Below are positions 62,775-64,000 of a DNA stretch of 64,000 nucleotides, piece by piece. The translations under genes and the position numbers were made by a program. This DNA is from Chitinimonas viridis (GTDB taxonomy: Bacteria; Pseudomonadota; Gammaproteobacteria; Burkholderiales; Chitinimonadaceae): positions 1-64,000 of the forward strand of contig NZ_JAUFPU010000007.1 of the NCBI RefSeq assembly GCF_030409555.1. The letters are read 5' to 3'. The first letter of the stretch is position 1. The number at the start of each line of letters is the position of its first letter. A model generated the notes under the pieces. It was not told the origin of the DNA. It worked only from the letters and a program-made list of their open reading frames with translations, and did not search any database.

Positions 62775-63470
62775 TTAGAAATGCCCGCTGAACTGATAGC
62801 GGCCGGCCGGGTGGTACAGGTTGGCCACACTGGCCACCAGGCCACGCGAGTAGGTGCGGCGATGCAGCACCAGGCACGGTTCGTCCTTGTCCATGGCCAG
62901 CCTGGCCTTGGCAGTACGATCGGGCCGGCGGGCCTCGATACGGTATTCCACCCGTGACAAGGGCGCGGCACGGGTCAGGTATTCGTTGGGGGTGATGCGG
63001 CTGTAATCCTGCTTGAGGTAGTCCGGCGCCAGCTGTGGATTGGCCCAGCGTTCCTCCAGCTGGATGGGCAGCCCGTTCTCGCGATGCAGTATCAGCGAAT
63101 AGAACAGCGGTGCCCCCACTTGCAAGCCCATCTCGGCGGCCAGTGTGGTATCGGCCTTGACTGCCTGTAGCTTCAGCAGCTCGGCCGTATGCTCATGCCC
63201 ACGTGCGCGGATTTCCTCGGCGATGCTCTTGATGTCGACCAGCGTGCTCTGGTACTTGGTGGCCGCCACAAAGGTGCCCGCGCCCTGGCTACGGGTCAGC
63301 ACCCCCTCGGCCGCCAGCTCGCGCACGGCACGGTTGACTGTCATACGGGCCACATCGAAGCGCTTGACCAGCTCGTTCTCGCTGGGCACCTGATCACCGG
63401 CACGCCAGCGGCCTGCCTGTATCTCGCTCAGCAGGTAGTCCTTGATCTGTTGGTAGGCCGGTGTACTCAT
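62775..63470 (-). CDS. hutC: Histidine utilisation repressor
   Basis: This 231-residue GntR/HutC-subfamily regulator has an N-terminal winged helix (YLLSEIQAGRWRAGDQVPSE, then RMTVNRAVRELAAEGVLTRSQGAGTFVA) and a C-terminal UTRA ligand domain (HRENGLPIQLEERWANPQLAPDYL). HutC represses hut genes and is released by urocanate. It lies inside the operon it presumably controls, downstream of hutH. Confidence 0.92.
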   Translation of the reverse strand: MSTPAYQQIKDYLLSEIQAGRWRAGDQVPSENELVKRFDVARMTVNRAVRELAAEGVLTRSQGAGTFVAATKYQSTLVDIKSIAEEIRARGHEHTAELLKLQAVKADTTLAAEMGLQVGAPLFYSLILHRENGLPIQLEERWANPQLAPDYLKQDYSRITPNEYLTRAAPLSRVEYRIEARRPDRTAKARLAMDKDEPCLVLHRRTYSRGLVASVANLYHPAGRYQFSGHF

Positions 63471-63618
63471 GTTCTCCTCACCTCAGAGCCCGTCATGGAC
63501 TCAATTCATCGCTGCTTGTAGCGGATTACACGGGTGCCACCAGGCAGCAAGGCAGCCAGTACCAGCAGCCCCCGTGATTGAATCCACGCACCTACGCCGA
63601 GGCGCGTGGCACGCCGCC

Positions 63619-64000
63619 TCAGGCCTGCGAATCGAAACGGAACGGCGCCAGCTTGGCAAAAGCCCCGTCGCGCACCAACTGGGTGATGGCCTCGATATCG
63701 GGAGCAAAGTAGCGGTCGATACCGTAATGCGGCACCTTGCCACGGATCAGCGCCATGGCGGCCAGCAAACGTGGCGAGGTCTGGTGCGGCGCACGCAGAT
63801 CCACCCCCTGTGCCGCAGCCAGCAGTTCTATCGCCAGGATATGCGCCACATTCTCGGCAATATCGCCCAGCTTGCGGGCAGCGAAGGTTGCCATGGACAC
63901 ATGGTCTTCCTGGTTGGCCGACGTCGGCAGAGAATCCACCGAGGCCGGATGCGCCAGAGTCTTGTTCTCGCTGGCCAGCGCAGCAGCCGTCACATGGGCA
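63619..64000 (-). CDS. hutH: Histidine ammonia-lyase, C-terminal part (cut by window end)
   Basis: The last 127 or so residues of HutH are present; the rest, including the MIO-forming Ala-Ser-Gly, lies beyond position 64000. The visible part carries the family C-terminal signature [20 protein letters not shown] and ends near FRFDSQA. HutH removes ammonia from L-histidine to give urocanate, the first pathway step. It is the upstream gene of the leftward hut cluster. A 148-base gap to hutC holds a possible hairpin (CCACGC/GCGTGG, near 63583-63608). Confidence 0.93.
   Translation of the reverse strand, partial: AHVTAAALASENKTLAHPASVDSLPTSANQEDHVSMATFAARKLGDIAENVAHILAIELLAAAQGVDLRAPHQTSPRLLAAMALIRGKVPHYGIDRYFAPDIEAITQLVRDGAFAKLAPFRFDSQA

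Overview
The window looks like chromosome from a GC-rich betaproteobacterium, most likely of the Neisseriales. This is an inference from gene order (grxC-secB-gpsA, pepP-nudK-ubiH, bioF-bioH, dppBCDF, hut genes) and from protein sequence character. No 16S sequence or taxon marker lies inside the window. Nearly all the DNA is densely packed coding sequence in short operons. There is no prophage, CRISPR array, tRNA or transposase gene.

Layout. 1-115: the left edge reads leftward and looks like the P1 promoter and boxA leader of an rRNA operon lying just outside. 460-2677: grxC, secB, an SH3-domain protein and gpsA. 2797-7009: a GFA-type zinc protein, bioF-bioH, an RDD membrane protein, rfbC and a MAPEG protein. 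7038-10803: a Pat-type acetyl-CoA synthetase-like/GNAT fusion, a CopZ-like metal chaperone and ppa. 11124-14294: an M13 peptidase and the aldo-keto reductase tas. 14291-21492: one leftward run of pepP, nudK, ubiH, a second Ubi hydroxylase, dsbC, a TonB-like protein and two orphan solute-binding proteins. 21587-21857: a 271-base nested palindromic element with no ORF of its own. 21919-31805: rlmK, coaD, a branched-chain-type binding protein, dppBCDF, murB with a small kinase-like P-loop protein, and another orphan binding protein. 31802-32797: ldhA.

Two regions stand out. The first (33087-35559) is a compact bufferin-type RiPP operon: a DUF2282 precursor with a signal peptide and four cysteines, an MNIO enzyme (BufB), its partner BufC and a DoxX membrane protein. 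Two hairpins lie between the precursor and its modifying enzymes. The second (39119-49600) is a 10.5 kb leftward cluster: YjfI (DUF2170), PspA, a small ribbon-helix-helix-like protein, YqiJ, the flotillin YqiK, a zinc-ribbon protein, a 1745-residue AAA ATPase with a long coiled coil, and a TerB-like protein. A tandem 13-base palindrome sits on the -35 box of its only obvious promoter. I read it as an envelope-stress or membrane-repair system whose full composition is poorly described.

The right part holds a GGDEF cyclase, mpl, a cNMP-binding protein, a DUF1697 protein, an ABC-F ATPase preceded by a 28-codon leader ORF with a perfect Shine-Dalgarno sequence, and a TetR-controlled SMR efflux pump divergent from a metallo-beta-lactamase-fold lipoprotein. 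It ends with the histidine-utilisation operon hutH-hutC-GNAT-hutU-hutI-(membrane protein)-hutG, in which hutH is cut by the window end.

Two families of short non-coding repeats are scattered between genes. One has the core TAAGAGCCTGTT and often carries the stop codon of the adjacent gene. The other has the core GTTGAAAAACCGAAGCC. Start codons were chosen by homology and ribosome-binding-site position and may be off by a few codons where noted.
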